NCBI GenBank assembly: GCA_025050535.1
Contig: JALBVF010000002.1
Location: 24,001 to 88,000 of the forward strand
From: Candidatus Protistibacter heckmannii
GTDB taxonomy: Bacteria; Pseudomonadota; Gammaproteobacteria; Burkholderiales; Burkholderiaceae
Direction of reading: 5' to 3'
DNA length: 64,000 nucleotides
A program made the position numbers and the translations under genes. How positions within the stretch are numbered: position 1 is the first letter of the stretch; the number at the start of each line of letters is the position of its first letter. This document shows, in pieces, positions 1 to 14,540 of the stretch. The notes under the pieces are model-generated. The model did not search any database and was not told where the DNA came from. It worked only from the letters and a program-made list of their open reading frames with translations.

Positions 1-769
1 GCGGCGGAAGGGCCGCCATAGGACGAGCCCAGCGCATTGCCGGCCAGGAGGGCGTTCACCCCGTAGCCCATCTCCCCCCCTCCCCCATATAGCCGAGCGT
101 CGAAATCGGTGTATAGGCCGTGACGTTGTTTGCACCACCCCGGTACTGTTCGCTCGCCCTGTCCAGTCTGGCTTCGGCGCGAAGGCTTTGATCGGCGATC
201 TCCTTCAGGCGCGCGTCAAGCTGCTCGATGGATGCCTTGATCGCCCGGTCCTTGGCGTTGTATTCGGATTGGATCTTGATGGCGTCGGTGGTGTAGTAGG
301 GATGAATCCAATCCCAGAACGCCGCGCCTTCCGGCTTGTTCCGCTTGCCCGCCAGGGTGCCCCAGCTGATCAAGATGCCAGCCGCGCGCGAAGCGCGCCA
401 GCCGTCGCATTCGGCCGAGTTCTTTTCTTGTGCGGCGATGAATTTCACCCGCTGCGCCCGCAGACCCTCGGCCTCGTTGCTCAGGCCATTGAACTGACGT
501 ATGTCCTGTTTGTGCAGAACCGCATTGTCGCCTCCCGCGACGGTCTCTGTCTGCAACAACCGCGCCTGGTTAGCTTCGCCAATGGCGTGCGATTCGTCGG
601 TCCTAGCCCAGCAATTGTGGGCGACCCCGCCTTCGCTCGTTTCCGTCCGAGTCACGGCGGTCCCGGTCCCCGCGCCCGCAACGCCGACCCCGGCCCCGGC
701 CCCCGGATTCGATCCACCCATTTCCACGAACTTTCCCGAGCTCTTCGTCGTTTCAACGACGGACTTCAT
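1..769 (-). pseudogene. Unrecognised protein, frame broken in a G-run and running off the window
   Basis: I do not recognise this family. From the ATG at 769 the frame encodes 237 residues and stops at 56. The N-terminal part has a Gly/Ala-rich stretch (about residues 18-38). The middle holds two Trp-containing segments, and residues about 160-205 look like a charged coiled coil. No signal peptide is evident. Just before the stop, the minus strand reads five G, an A, then seven G (positions 74-86). Adding one G to that run re-opens a frame through the window edge, which reads as a Gly/Ala/Leu-rich continuation (MGYGVNALLAG...). The gene is therefore probably longer and either truly frameshifted or affected by a homopolymer sequencing error. 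It lies downstream of gcvP in the same direction, 272 bases away. Function unknown. Confidence 0.5.
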
Positions 770-1041
770 CGTTCTGCCCGGCCGTGTCGCCTGCGGGATC
801 TGGTACTCGGGGATATCCAGACGCTGCGTGGAAGCAGGTCCTTTCGACCCATATTTTTATGAATCCGTAACCGTCGTTGCCAAACCCGTCGCCAAGAACA
901 GAACCATGTCATCTCCCCGAAGAAACCGCGGTCGTGACGGCAACACCATGTAGCCGCCTGTGCAGGGTGGTGACTTTGGGAGGCAAATCGGTTCCAGACC
1001 GATGTCCGGCCTGCATTCCCCTGGGGGGGTTCGCCTCGCCG
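770..1041. other. Intergenic region, no gene seen
   Basis: About 270 bases lie between the gcvP stop and the start of the unrecognised minus-strand gene. Short open frames exist on both strands but none has a recognisable product or a convincing ribosome binding site. I see no strong intrinsic terminator behind gcvP, only a weak CCCC/GGGG inverted repeat near 1020-1032. Confidence 0.5.
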
Positions 1042-4023
<2,982 letters not shown>

Positions 4024-4119
4024 GGCGGGATTGGGCTCGTGGGTTTGGGGATGCGCAGCGCAGGCCGGAGAGGGCGGGTTCCGATGCGGGGCTGCGCGCC
4101 GTGTTCCTGATGCGCGGGT

Positions 4120-4500
4120 TCAGGCGCCGATCGATTTGGCGTAGTCGGCGGCCGAGAGCAAGCCGGAGACCGCGCCGGCGTCGGCCGGCTTGAGTTTGTA
4201 GAGCCAGGCCGAATAGGGCTCGCTGTTGACCGACTCGGGCGCGCCGGCGGCGTCCGCGTTGGCGGCGAGGATCTCGCCGTCGACCGGCGCGTAGATGTCG
4301 GAGGCGGCCTTCACCGACTCCACCACCGCCACCGCCTCGCCGGCCTTCACCTTGCGGCCGGCCTCGGGCAGCTCCAGGAAGACGATGTCGCCCAGCGCGT
4401 CCTGCGCATGATCGGTGATGCCGATGGTCAGGCTGCCGTCGGCCCCCTGGCGCACCCATTCATGCGATTCCGTGTAGTTGAGTTGTTCTGGCAGATTCAT
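4120..4500 (-). CDS. gcvH: Glycine cleavage system H protein
   Basis: Small lipoyl carrier that shuttles the aminomethyl intermediate between the P, T and L proteins. It has 126 residues, normal for the family. The lipoylated lysine is Lys64 in the motif [17 protein letters not shown], and the typical opening YTESHEWV is present near residues 9-16. It starts 48 bases after gcvT and ends 96 bases before gcvP, so the three genes are almost certainly one transcript. No separate dihydrolipoamide dehydrogenase (L protein) is encoded here; that subunit is normally shared and located elsewhere. Confidence 0.97.
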   Translation of the reverse strand: MNLPEQLNYTESHEWVRQGADGSLTIGITDHAQDALGDIVFLELPEAGRKVKAGEAVAVVESVKAASDIYAPVDGEILAANADAAGAPESVNSEPYSAWLYKLKPADAGAVSGLLSAADYAKSIGA

Positions 4501-4548
4501 GCTGGCTCCTGATGCAAAGGCTAGTGATCAATATTGGTTGGGTGGGCC

Positions 4549-5748
4549 TCAGGTGAGGTCGACGAGGGTTTTCCCATTTCGCACGAAAGGCAGCTTCACG
4601 ACCTTGGCGGGCAGGCGCTTGCCGCGGATGTCCACCTCCACTGCATCGCCGAGCTTGACCGCCAGCGGCAGCCGCGCCAGCGCGATGGCGCGCTTGAGCG
4701 TGGGCGAATATGTGCCGCTGGTGGTGAGGCCGTCGCCGGCGGGCGTGTGGACCGTCTGATGCGAGCGCAGCACGCCTGACCCCTGCAGCAGCAGGCCGCA
4801 GAGCTGGGTGCGCGGGGCGTGCGCGGCGAGCGCGGCGCAGCCGACGAAGTCGCGCTCCGGGCCGTCGTTCTCGTCCATGGACACGGTCCAGGTCAGGCCG
4901 GCGTCGGTGGGCGGCACCGTGTCGTCCATGTCCTGGCCGTAGAGATGCATGCCGGCCTCCAGGCGCAGCGTGTCGCGCGCGCCCAGGCCGGCGGGGCGCG
5001 CGCCTGCCGCCGCGAGCGCGCACCAAGCGTGCGCGGCCGAAGCGGCGGGCAGCACGATCTCGAAGCCGTCCTCGCCGGTGTAGCCGGTGCGAGCCGTCAT
5101 CATCTCGCCGAAGGCAGTGGCGCAGACGGCGGCGGCGAAGCGCGGCAGCTCGGCGCTGGCGGCGTGGGTCTCGGGGAAGACGTTCCAGACGAGGTCGCGC
5201 GCGCGCGGCCCCTGCACCGCGATCATCGCCAGCTCCGGGCGCGGCATCACGCGCAGCGCCGGGAAGCGCTCGCGCGTGAGGCGGGTCAGCCAGGCGATGT
5301 CGCCGTCGGCGGTGCCGGCGTTGACCACGAGGCGGAAGCGGTCCTCGGCGAAGAAGTAGACGATGAGGTCGTCGATCACGCCGCCAGCCGGATTAAGCAT
5401 GCAGGAATAGAGCGCGCGGCCGGAGATCTTGAGCTTGGCGACGTCGTTGGCCAGCGCGATGCGCAGAAAGGCGCGGCAGTCCGCGCCCAGGAGATCCACC
5501 ACGCGCATGTGCGACACGTCGAACATGCCCGCCGCCGTGCGCACGGCCTCGTGCTCCTCGAGCTGCGAGCCGTAATGCACCGGCATTTCCCAGCCGCCGA
5601 AGTCGATCAGCTTGGCGCCGGCCTCGCGGTGGAGCTCGAACAGCGACGTGCGGCGCAGCGCGGCCGGGCCCGATGACGCGGACGAAGCGGACGGTGGCGA
5701 ATCAGACTGCAAAGCGGAAGTGGCGACGGACGACAAAGGGCTCTCCAA
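4549..5748 (-). CDS. gcvT: Aminomethyltransferase, glycine cleavage T protein
   Basis: Tetrahydrofolate-dependent aminomethyltransferase that releases ammonia and forms methylene-THF. The 399-residue frame contains the family's [11 protein letters not shown] segment (about residue 50) and MFDVSHM (about residue 75), followed by the C-terminal folate-binding barrel. The first 30 or so residues are Ser/Ala-rich and not part of the conserved fold. The true start may be an internal codon, but no better ATG with a clear ribosome binding site is seen. It is first in the gcvTHP operon, starting about 12 bases downstream of the second aptamer of the glycine riboswitch, so it is expected to be switched on by glycine. 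Confidence 0.95.
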   Translation of the reverse strand: MESPLSSVATSALQSDSPPSASSASSGPAALRRTSLFELHREAGAKLIDFGGWEMPVHYGSQLEEHEAVRTAAGMFDVSHMRVVDLLGADCRAFLRIALANDVAKLKISGRALYSCMLNPAGGVIDDLIVYFFAEDRFRLVVNAGTADGDIAWLTRLTRERFPALRVMPRPELAMIAVQGPRARDLVWNVFPETHAASAELPRFAAAVCATAFGEMMTARTGYTGEDGFEIVLPAASAAHAWCALAAAGARPAGLGARDTLRLEAGMHLYGQDMDDTVPPTDAGLTWTVSMDENDGPERDFVGCAALAAHAPRTQLCGLLLQGSGVLRSHQTVHTPAGDGLTTSGTYSPTLKRAIALARLPLAVKLGDAVEVDIRGKRLPAKVVKLPFVRNGKTLVDLT

Positions 5749-5759
5749 AGCGCTGGGCC

Positions 5760-5952
5760 CCTCTGTCCTTGGTACCTGAGAGATTGCGGCGGTGCTTGTC
5801 GCGCTGCCGGTAGCCCCTTCGGTGGGCGCCGCGCTTGATCACGGGCGCCGCTCTCCAGAGAGTTGGTGGCGACAGTCCTTTTGCCTGAGCGTTCGCGGGC
5901 GCTGCGCCTTCGGCGGCGGCCTGCACATGCATGCCGCTCTCTCCTGTCGTTG
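5760..5952 (-). promoter_or_regulatory. Tandem glycine riboswitch (two aptamers)
   Basis: Read on the minus strand, the gcvT leader carries two copies of the glycine-aptamer signature in series. The first runs from about 5950 (GGAGAGAGCGGC) through a GCCGAAGGCGC hairpin to GCTCAGGCAAAAGGAC. The second runs from TCTCTGGAGAGCGGCG through CACCGAAGGGGCTACC to CTCTCAGGTACCAAGGACAGAGG, ending about 5760. The repeated GGAGAGCGGC, CCGAAGG and CTCAGG-AAGGAC blocks are those of the known class. In this class the cooperative pair usually turns on gcv expression when glycine is plentiful. I could not fold it, so the expression platform is not defined. Confidence 0.93.
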
Positions 5953-5957
5953 GCGAG

Positions 5958-5986
5958 ACTTTACGTTGCGTGACAATGCCTGTCAA
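5958..5986 (-). promoter_or_regulatory. Promoter of the gcvTHP operon
   Basis: Directly upstream of the riboswitch, on the minus strand, is a perfect -35 box TTGACA (5981-5986), a 17-base spacer and a -10 box TAAAGT (5958-5963). Transcription would start just before the first aptamer. The same TAAAGT -10 with 17-base spacing occurs upstream of rpsL. Confidence 0.75.
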
Positions 5987-6006
5987 ACGTCGCGGCCCAC
6001 GTGGCC

Positions 6007-6291
6007 TCAGGAGACGGAGTGTTCGCGCAGCCACTCGCGCAGCGCGGCGTTCATGCGCGTCTGCCAGCCGTCGCCGCCGGCCTTGAAGGCGTCGACCACG
6101 TCCTTGTCGTAGCGCACGGTCAGCAGCACTTTCGGATTCTCCGCGGGCGGGCGGCCGCGTTTTCCCAGTGGTTTCATCCGCCGGAAATCGTCCGCCGACA
6201 CTTCCATCGCGTCAGGATCCACCGCGATGCCGCGCTGGACCGCCGCGTCTCCCGAAGGCGTGTTTTTGACGAGCTTAGTCTTGGCTTTCAT
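6007..6291 (-). CDS. brnA: BrnA-type antitoxin
   Basis: A 94-residue protein with the CopG/BrnA look. A charged N-terminus and a Pro/Arg patch (GKRGRPPAENPK, about residues 43-54) precede a strand-helix-helix DNA-binding tail with VRYDKDVVDAFKAGG and WQTRMNAALREWL. In this family the protein neutralises the BrnT ribonuclease and represses its own operon as a ribbon-helix-helix dimer. It overlaps the end of the upstream toxin gene by 17 bases, the usual toxin-first order of brnTA. Family assignment rests on these motifs and the partner; activity is untested. Confidence 0.85.
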   Translation of the reverse strand: MKAKTKLVKNTPSGDAAVQRGIAVDPDAMEVSADDFRRMKPLGKRGRPPAENPKVLLTVRYDKDVVDAFKAGGDGWQTRMNAALREWLREHSVS

Positions 6292-6535
6292 ATAACTCGA
6301 TCTCCCGGCTGTTCGCCTTGCGCAGGCTGATGATGCGCATCGTGTCGCCGCGCTGCGTGAACACCACGCAGTACAGCCGGTCGCCGATCACGCCGAGGCC
6401 GACTTCGCACACCTCGCCGTAATCGCGCCGCGTATCCGTGAAACACAGCAACTCCAGCCAGTCCAGGCAGCAGGCCAGCGCAAGCGATACGCCTGCATGC
6501 TTCTCCTGATTCGCACGGGGATTTATTGTAACCAC
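6275..6535 (-). CDS. brnT: BrnT-type ribonuclease toxin
   Basis: An 86-residue protein of the DUF497/BrnT type. The C-terminal strand-helix pattern (LYCVVFTQRGDTMRIISLRKANSRE) is the family core, and the N-terminal NPRANQEKHAGVS resembles the usual DPxKxxxNxxKHGVS opening. Members are RelE-fold ribonucleases held inactive by BrnA. The start is taken as GTG at 6535 because there is no ATG upstream before an in-frame stop; the N-terminus is slightly shorter than usual. It is first in a two-gene operon with brnA and divergent from the rep helicase gene. The intergenic region 6536-6669 would contain both promoters; none is clear by eye. Confidence 0.82.
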   Translation of the reverse strand: MVTINPRANQEKHAGVSLALACCLDWLELLCFTDTRRDYGEVCEVGLGVIGDRLYCVVFTQRGDTMRIISLRKANSREIELYESQD

Positions 6536-6669
6536 ACAAAATGGTTTTTTGAACCCTCTCTGTTGCTCGGCATCCTTGTCCGTTCATCACCTTCATCAAG
6601 AGGGGGGACACCAGCCCGGCGATGTAAATCGTGTCTGCTAGACTGCGGACTTCGTTTCGCCTCGTCCCG

Positions 6670-8772
6670 ATGTCAGTCCCGCAGCTCAATTCCGCCCAGC
6701 GCGAAGCCGTCCAATATCTCGAGGGTCCCTGTCTGGTTCTGGCCGGCGCCGGCTCGGGGAAGACGCGCGTCATCGCGACCAAGATAGCGCATCTGGTGGG
6801 CGAGCGCGGCTATGCGCCGCGCGAGATCGCCGCGGTCACCTTCACCAACAAGGCTGCCGCGGAAATGCGCGAGCGCGTCGCCAAGCTCTTCGAGGGCGTG
6901 CAGTACAACGGCAAGCCCGCGCGCCACAGCCATATCACCATCTGCACCTTCCATTCGCTGGGCGTGCAGATCCTGCGCGCCGAGCATGAGGCGCAGGGCC
7001 TGAAGCCGCGCTTCTCCATCCTGGATTCGGACGATTGCTTCGGCCTGATCCAGGAGCAGCTCGCCACCACCGACAAGCAGCTGATCCGCCGCGTGCAGAA
7101 CACGATCTCACTGTGGAAGAACGCCGGCGTCGGCCCCGACGAGGCGGCGGCCCATGAATCCGATCAGGACGAGCATCAGGCGGCGCTGGTCTACCGCCGC
7201 TATGCCGACACCCTCGTCGCCTACCAGGCCGTGGACTTCGACGACCTCATCCGCCTGCCCGCCGAACTCTTCGCGCGCGACGCCGGCGCGCTGCTGCGCT
7301 GGCAGAACCGCCTGCACTATTTCCTGGTCGACGAATATCAGGACACCAACGCCTGCCAGTATTCGCTGCTCAAGCTTCTGGCGGGCGGCTCCTCGCTGCG
7401 CCCCGCCGCGTTCACGGCCGTGGGCGACGACGACCAGGCCATCTACGGCTGGCGCGGCGCCACGCTCGACAACCTCGCCAAGCTGCAGACCGATTTCCCC
7501 AGCCTCAAGGTCATCAAGCTCGAGCAGAACTACCGCTCCACCGGCCACATCCTCGCGGCCGCGAACAAGGTCATCGCGCGCAATCCCAAGCTCTTCGAAA
7601 AGACCCTCTGGAGCGAACACGGCCCCGGCGACCCGGTCACCGTCACCGCTATGAACGACGAAGAGCATGAAGCCGAATCCGTCGTCTTCAAGCTCTCCGC
7701 GCACAAGTTCGAGCGCCGCGCGCAGTTCCGCGACTACGCCATCCTCTACCGCGGCAACCACCAGGCGCGCCTCTTCGAGCAGGTGCTGCGCCGCGAGCGC
7801 ATTCCGTACGTGCTTTCCGGCGGCCGGAGCTTCTTCGAGAAGGCCGAGATCCGCGACATCTGCGCCTATCTGCGCCTGATCGCCAACGGCGACGACGATC
7901 CCGCCTTTATCCGCGCTGTCACCACACCCAAGCGCGGCGCCGGCCCGGCCACGCTCTCGGCGCTGGGCGAGCTCGCTGGGCAGTACAAGGTGAGCCTCTA
8001 CGAGGCCGTCGGCCTGGGCGCCGCCGAAGGCCGCCTGGGCGCGCGCCAGCTCGAGCCGCTGCGCGCCTTCTGCGACTGGATGAACGACCTCACCGCGCGC
8101 GCCGAGACCGAAGCCGCGCAGACGGTGCTCAAGCGCATGATGGAAGGCATCGGCTACGAAGCCTATCTCTACAACACGCTCGAGCCGCGCCAGGCCGAGA
8201 ACAAATGGGGCAGCGTGCTCGAGTTCGTTGAATGGCTCACGCGCAAGGGCACCAAGGAAGCCACCGCCGGCGAGGAGGATGCTGGCGAGGCCGCCTTCGA
8301 CAACGCCGACGGCCTGGCCGACACCGGCAAGAACCTGCTCGAACTCGCGCAGACCGTGGCCCTCATGTCCATGCTCGAAGGCAAGGACGCCGACCCCGAC
8401 GCCGTGCGCCTCTCCACCCTGCACGCCGCCAAGGGCCTCGAATATCCGCACGTCTTTCTCGTCGGCATCGAGGAGGGCAGGCTGCCGCACAGCCACGGCG
8501 ACGAGGAAACCGACTCCGAGGCCGACGCCCAGCGCATCGAGGAAGAGCGCCGCCTCATGTACGTGGGCATCACCCGCGCGCAGCGCAGCCTGCAGGTGAG
8601 CTGGTGCTGGCGGCGGCGCGGCGGCGACACCGTGGCCTGCGAGCAGTCGCGCTTCATCCCCGAGATGGGCCTGGAAGAAGCCGGCCCCGCCGTCGCGGAA
8701 GAAGCGCCGATGACGCCGCAGGACCGCCTGGCCGGGCTCAAGGCCCTGCTCGCCAAACCCAAGCTCGCCTGA
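6670..8772 (+). CDS. rep: ATP-dependent DNA helicase Rep (UvrD/Rep family)
   Basis: Superfamily 1A 3'-5' helicase that restarts or clears stalled replication forks. Motifs in order: Q-motif LNSAQREAV, Walker A GAGSGKT (about residue 27), motif Ia VTFTNKAAAEM, Walker B VDEYQDTN, motif III GDDDQAIYGWRGA, motif IV NYRSTGHIL, motif V TLHAAKGLEYPHVFL and motif VI YVGITRAQ. The start chosen is the ATG at 6670, giving 700 residues with the family's usual beginning. An upstream in-frame ATG at 6631 would add 13 unconserved residues. Resemblance to Rep rather than UvrD comes from the opening and the overall length; the assignment between these paralogues is probable, not certain. Confidence 0.9.
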   Translation: MSVPQLNSAQREAVQYLEGPCLVLAGAGSGKTRVIATKIAHLVGERGYAPREIAAVTFTNKAAAEMRERVAKLFEGVQYNGKPARHSHITICTFHSLGVQILRAEHEAQGLKPRFSILDSDDCFGLIQEQLATTDKQLIRRVQNTISLWKNAGVGPDEAAAHESDQDEHQAALVYRRYADTLVAYQAVDFDDLIRLPAELFARDAGALLRWQNRLHYFLVDEYQDTNACQYSLLKLLAGGSSLRPAAFTAVGDDDQAIYGWRGATLDNLAKLQTDFPSLKVIKLEQNYRSTGHILAAANKVIARNPKLFEKTLWSEHGPGDPVTVTAMNDEEHEAESVVFKLSAHKFERRAQFRDYAILYRGNHQARLFEQVLRRERIPYVLSGGRSFFEKAEIRDICAYLRLIANGDDDPAFIRAVTTPKRGAGPATLSALGELAGQYKVSLYEAVGLGAAEGRLGARQLEPLRAFCDWMNDLTARAETEAAQTVLKRMMEGIGYEAYLYNTLEPRQAENKWGSVLEFVEWLTRKGTKEATAGEEDAGEAAFDNADGLADTGKNLLELAQTVALMSMLEGKDADPDAVRLSTLHAAKGLEYPHVFLVGIEEGRLPHSHGDEETDSEADAQRIEEERRLMYVGITRAQRSLQVSWCWRRRGGDTVACEQSRFIPEMGLEEAGPAVAEEAPMTPQDRLAGLKALLAKPKLA

Positions 8773-8874
8773 TCCGGGCCGCGGACCTGCTCAAAGATCG
8801 TGTCCAGCACGCCGAACATGGCGCTCAAGCATCTGCACGCCGCCTGATGCGGCCTTTCTCTGCGCGCGGGCAAT

Positions 8875-8900
8875 AAAAAACCCCCCGACTAGCGGGGGTT
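8875..8900 (-). terminator. Intrinsic terminator behind the cytochrome c gene
   Basis: On the minus strand AACCCCC and GGGGGGTT pair around a short loop and are followed by a T run (8875-8880). This is a standard Rho-independent terminator 39 bases after the cytochrome c stop codon. The A run on the other side means it could also act on transcripts from rep. Confidence 0.85.
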
Positions 8901-8938
8901 GCTTGGCCGGGGGAGGCCAGGCTACTGCGAGAGACCGA

Positions 8939-9502
8939 TCACTTCTTCGCGGGAGCCGGCGCTGCCGCCGGGGCGGCTTCTGCGTGAGCTGCCGGCGCCG
9001 GAGCGGCGGGTTCGTTCAGCTTGCCACCGGCCGAGTTGGCCATGTAGACCACGGCGCGGCCAAGTTCGTAATCGCTGTAATCGTCGGGGCTGGAGCCGGC
9101 GCGCGCGGGCATCGCACCCTTGCCGCCGAGGATGGACTTGAGCAAGCCGTCGAAGCCCTTGCCCAGACGCGGGCCCCAGTCGCCGGCCGCGCCATACTTG
9201 GGAGCGCCTGCGGCGCCTGCCACGTGACAGGCGCCGCACAGTTCCTTGTAGACCTGCTCGCCGGTCTTGTAGACGCGGGGGCCTGAGGGATCTTTCACTT
9301 CGAGCTTGGCGACGGGCATGATGCGCGCGGCCACGGCCTCGGCGCTGTCGTTGCCGCCGGCGCCAACCTTAGGCTCGTTGCCGACGTAGGTGACCAGCAG
9401 CAAGATGATCACGACCGGGACGATGAACGCGGCCAGCACCACGAGGATGAGCTGCTTGGGGGTTTTGATAAAGGCTTCGTGCTCGTTGTGTGCGTCACTC
9501 AT
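8939..9502 (-). CDS. Cytochrome c5 family membrane-anchored c-type cytochrome
   Basis: A 187-residue protein with an N-terminal membrane anchor (about residues 20-42, LILVVLAAFIVPVVIILLLV) and one periplasmic haem domain. The haem-binding motif is CGACH, and the distal Met ligand is probably in GAMPARAG. The last 30 residues are a low-complexity Ala/Pro tail. Such proteins accept electrons in aerobic respiration; the exact partner cannot be read from sequence. The ATG at 9502 is preferred over an upstream in-frame ATG at 9535, because the latter adds 11 residues with no family support. The gene is monocistronic, with a terminator behind it. Confidence 0.88.
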   Translation of the reverse strand: MSDAHNEHEAFIKTPKQLILVVLAAFIVPVVIILLLVTYVGNEPKVGAGGNDSAEAVAARIMPVAKLEVKDPSGPRVYKTGEQVYKELCGACHVAGAAGAPKYGAAGDWGPRLGKGFDGLLKSILGGKGAMPARAGSSPDDYSDYELGRAVVYMANSAGGKLNEPAAPAPAAHAEAAPAAAPAPAKK

Positions 9503-9580
9503 GCTGATTTCTCGCTGGTCTTCCGGTAATGGCATGCAATGCGGCTCCGTTACGGGGGAATGCGCGCCGCGCAGCCGCAG

Positions 9581-9586
9581 ATTATA
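9581..9586 (-). promoter_or_regulatory. Possible -10 box for the cytochrome c gene
   Basis: A perfect TATAAT lies on the minus strand about 80 bases before the cytochrome c start, in an AT-rich patch. No convincing -35 box is found at the right distance, so this is only a candidate. Confidence 0.4.
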
Positions 9587-9620
9587 TATTTATTGACGCG
9601 GCAATATAAAGATTGAACTT

Positions 9621-10220
9621 ATTATTATTTCTGGCAATCGAATTGGCATGGAAAAAGAAGACGCTCAATACAAAAAACTGGAGCAACTGCACGAGAGGCG
9701 AAAGCAGGTCGTGAGGTTACATCGGAAGGGATACGGAGTCATGGGGTTTCACGCCGAAAAAGCCGATCAAGCGCGCTTACGAACAGCGACCGGAGTCTGT
9801 CAAGCAGTGGATCGATCAGGAGTATCTGGCCATCGAGAAGCGTGCCAAGGCCAAAGGTGGCGAGATTCACTGGGGTGACGAAACCGCGTTGGTGAATACG
9901 GATGTTCGGGGCCGCAGTTATGCTCCCAAAGGGAAAACCCCGGTCACGATGGCGGTTGGAGGTACGCGACAGAAGCTGTTGATGATTTCCACGGTGACCA
10001 ATCAGGGAAAGGCAAGCTGGATGATCATCGATGGTGCCTTTAACTACGACTGAAACATGTCATCAGCACACGAGTCCCCGTCAGAACAAAGGCCAAATTA
10101 CACGCCGCAGCAAAGAACCACATGGCGTTCATCGAAACCCATCCCGAACGCGTGAAATCCTACTTCCAGGATCCCCGCGTCAAATACGCCGCATGAAAAC
10201 TTCTTCCTGCCGGATCAATA
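9621..10220 (+). mobile_element. Decayed IS630-family element remnant
   Basis: A non-functional IS630 transposase relic. Positions 9742-10049 and 10050-10220 align without gaps to 55320-55627 and 55830-56000 of the intact element, with about 11 differences in 479 bases by eye. The intervening 202 bases are missing, which shifts the frame and gives an immediate stop. The first part (9648-9741) opens a transposase-like N-terminus (MEKEDAQYKKLEQLHERRKQ) related to, but clearly different from, that of the intact copy, and a block between it and 9742 is also missing. The 3' end shares the terminal ATCAATA with the intact copy. It sits between the cytochrome c gene and engB. Confidence 0.85.
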
Positions 10221-10245
10221 AAACCCCTATTTTTCCCCTCGTTCC

Positions 10246-11046
10246 ATGTCGATTCTCCAGCAAGCGCGGTTCAGCGTCACCGTGAACCATCTACGGGACC
10301 TGACCCAGGATCCCGTCCCCGAGGTGGCCTTCGCCGGCCGCTCCAACGCAGGGAAGTCGACCGCCCTGAACGTGCTGTGCCAGCAAAAGCGGCTGGCTTT
10401 CGCCAGCAAGACGCCCGGGCGCACCCAGCACATCAATTTTTTCGAGATTTCGGACAAGGAAGGGCTTAAGGCCAAGCTGGTCGACCTGCCCGGCTACGGT
10501 TACGCCGAGGTGAGAGGCGGCGTGAAGCTGCATTGGGAAAAGCTGCTGGGCGACTATATCCAGGTGCGCGGCCATTTGGCGGGGCTGGTTCTGCTGATGG
10601 ATGCGCGGCGGCCCTTCACCGAGCTCGACTGCCAGATGGTGGAGTGGTACCTGCCAACCGGAAAACCCTTGCTGGTATTGCTCACAAAGGCCGACAAGCT
10701 CACGCGCAACGAGGCGGCGCAGACCCTGGCGCGCGCGCGCAAGGTGCTCGCGGAATACGCCGCGCAGTCCGACAGCCAGGCGGTGCTGGAGGCGCGGCTG
10801 TTCTCGGCGACGGCGCGCATCGGGCTGAACGAGGCGGCGCAGACGGTCTGCGCATGGCTGGAGCTGCCCTTCACGCCGACGCCCGAGGTCAAGGTTGCGC
10901 CTTATGCCGGCGCAGCCAAGAAAAGCGCGGAAAAGAAAGCTGCGGGACAATCTGCAGCAAAGCTGGGGGCGGGCGCAAAACTGAAAGCTGCCGTCAAACC
11001 CGTGAAAGCCGTGAAAACCGCGAAGCCAAAAAAACCCCCGCTGTAA
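10246..11046 (+). CDS. engB: Ribosome biogenesis GTPase EngB/YsxC
   Basis: TrmE-Era-EngA-EngB family GTPase needed for late assembly of the 50S subunit. Motifs: G1 GRSNAGKST (about residue 31), the TPGRTQ G2 region, G3 [10 protein letters not shown] and G4 TKAD. The GTPase domain ends near residue 210. The remaining 55 residues are a Lys/Ala-rich low-complexity tail ([10 protein letters not shown]..., [15 protein letters not shown]), which is not part of the core family and may aid rRNA binding. It begins 25 bases after the IS630 relic, so its native upstream region has been replaced by the insertion. Confidence 0.95.
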   Translation: MSILQQARFSVTVNHLRDLTQDPVPEVAFAGRSNAGKSTALNVLCQQKRLAFASKTPGRTQHINFFEISDKEGLKAKLVDLPGYGYAEVRGGVKLHWEKLLGDYIQVRGHLAGLVLLMDARRPFTELDCQMVEWYLPTGKPLLVLLTKADKLTRNEAAQTLARARKVLAEYAAQSDSQAVLEARLFSATARIGLNEAAQTVCAWLELPFTPTPEVKVAPYAGAAKKSAEKKAAGQSAAKLGAGAKLKAAVKPVKAVKTAKPKKPPL

Positions 11047-11251
11047 AAACAACGGGGTCAGGAAACCCGCCGTCTGCAAACGGTCTGCAAGGACCGCACC
11101 GCCGGCAGGCGCCCGCTCAGGGAGGAGAAGCGGGGAGGCTACTCCAAGCTCCGGTCAGATGACAGGATTCTCCGAGACAGCCACGAAGAAATGATATACC
11201 AGGACGGCAGAAAATTTAATTAAATTGCCGAAAACTGCAGTTTTTCGTTAG

Positions 11252-14179
<2,928 letters not shown>

Positions 14180-14187
<8 letters not shown>

Positions 14188-14517
14188 GGCCAGCCTCCTT
14201 GGTTTCAGCGGTGACCCAGGCGAGATAGGCCGGCAATCCGGCGGTGACGGGCAAGGCGATCAATTCGGGCGTGTCGTAAGGGTGATGCTGCTCGACGACG
14301 GCCTGCAGCCGCGCGTAGGCGGCCGGAGTCGTCTTGATCAGCAGGGGGATCTCCTCGGCGGTCTCGCGCTTGCCCTGCTAGTGATAGCTGGACTGCGCGT
14401 GACGCAGGCGGCGGCGCGCGCGTCGAGGATGGCGGCGGTCAGCGCATCGGCGGCGGCCACGTCGGGGACGGTGGTCAGTGCCAGGATCGCGGCTGCGGCT
14501 TGCTGCGTTTCATGCAT
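14180..14517 (-). pseudogene. cutA: cutA remnant (divalent cation tolerance protein), broken
   Basis: From ATG 14517 the frame gives the CutA opening ILALTTVPD...AAILDARAAACV. It then loses register: relative to the usual ...ACVN(x)5QSSYHWQGK... about 13 bases are missing. The next segment in a shifted frame reads QSSYH-stop-QGKRETAEEIPLLIKTT, where a TAG at about 14377-14380 replaces the normal Trp TGG. The rest (AYARLQAVVEQHHPYDTPELIALPV...YLAWV) continues cleanly to a stop at 14180, overlapping the dsbD start by 8 bases. CutA is a small trimeric copper-associated protein. Two independent lesions make this a real pseudogene rather than a single base-call error. Neighbours rplQ and dsbD fit the usual cutA position. 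Confidence 0.88.
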
Positions 14518-14540
14518 GGTGGCGGGAGCTTACCAGCAAA

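Noticed and set aside
5702-6034. A 110-residue frame upstream of gcvT
   Set aside because: It covers the glycine riboswitch and its promoter; the repeated aptamer motifs explain the DNA better.
9648-9878. A 76-residue frame as an independent small gene
   Set aside because: It is the broken start of an IS630 transposase fused to out-of-frame IS630 sequence.
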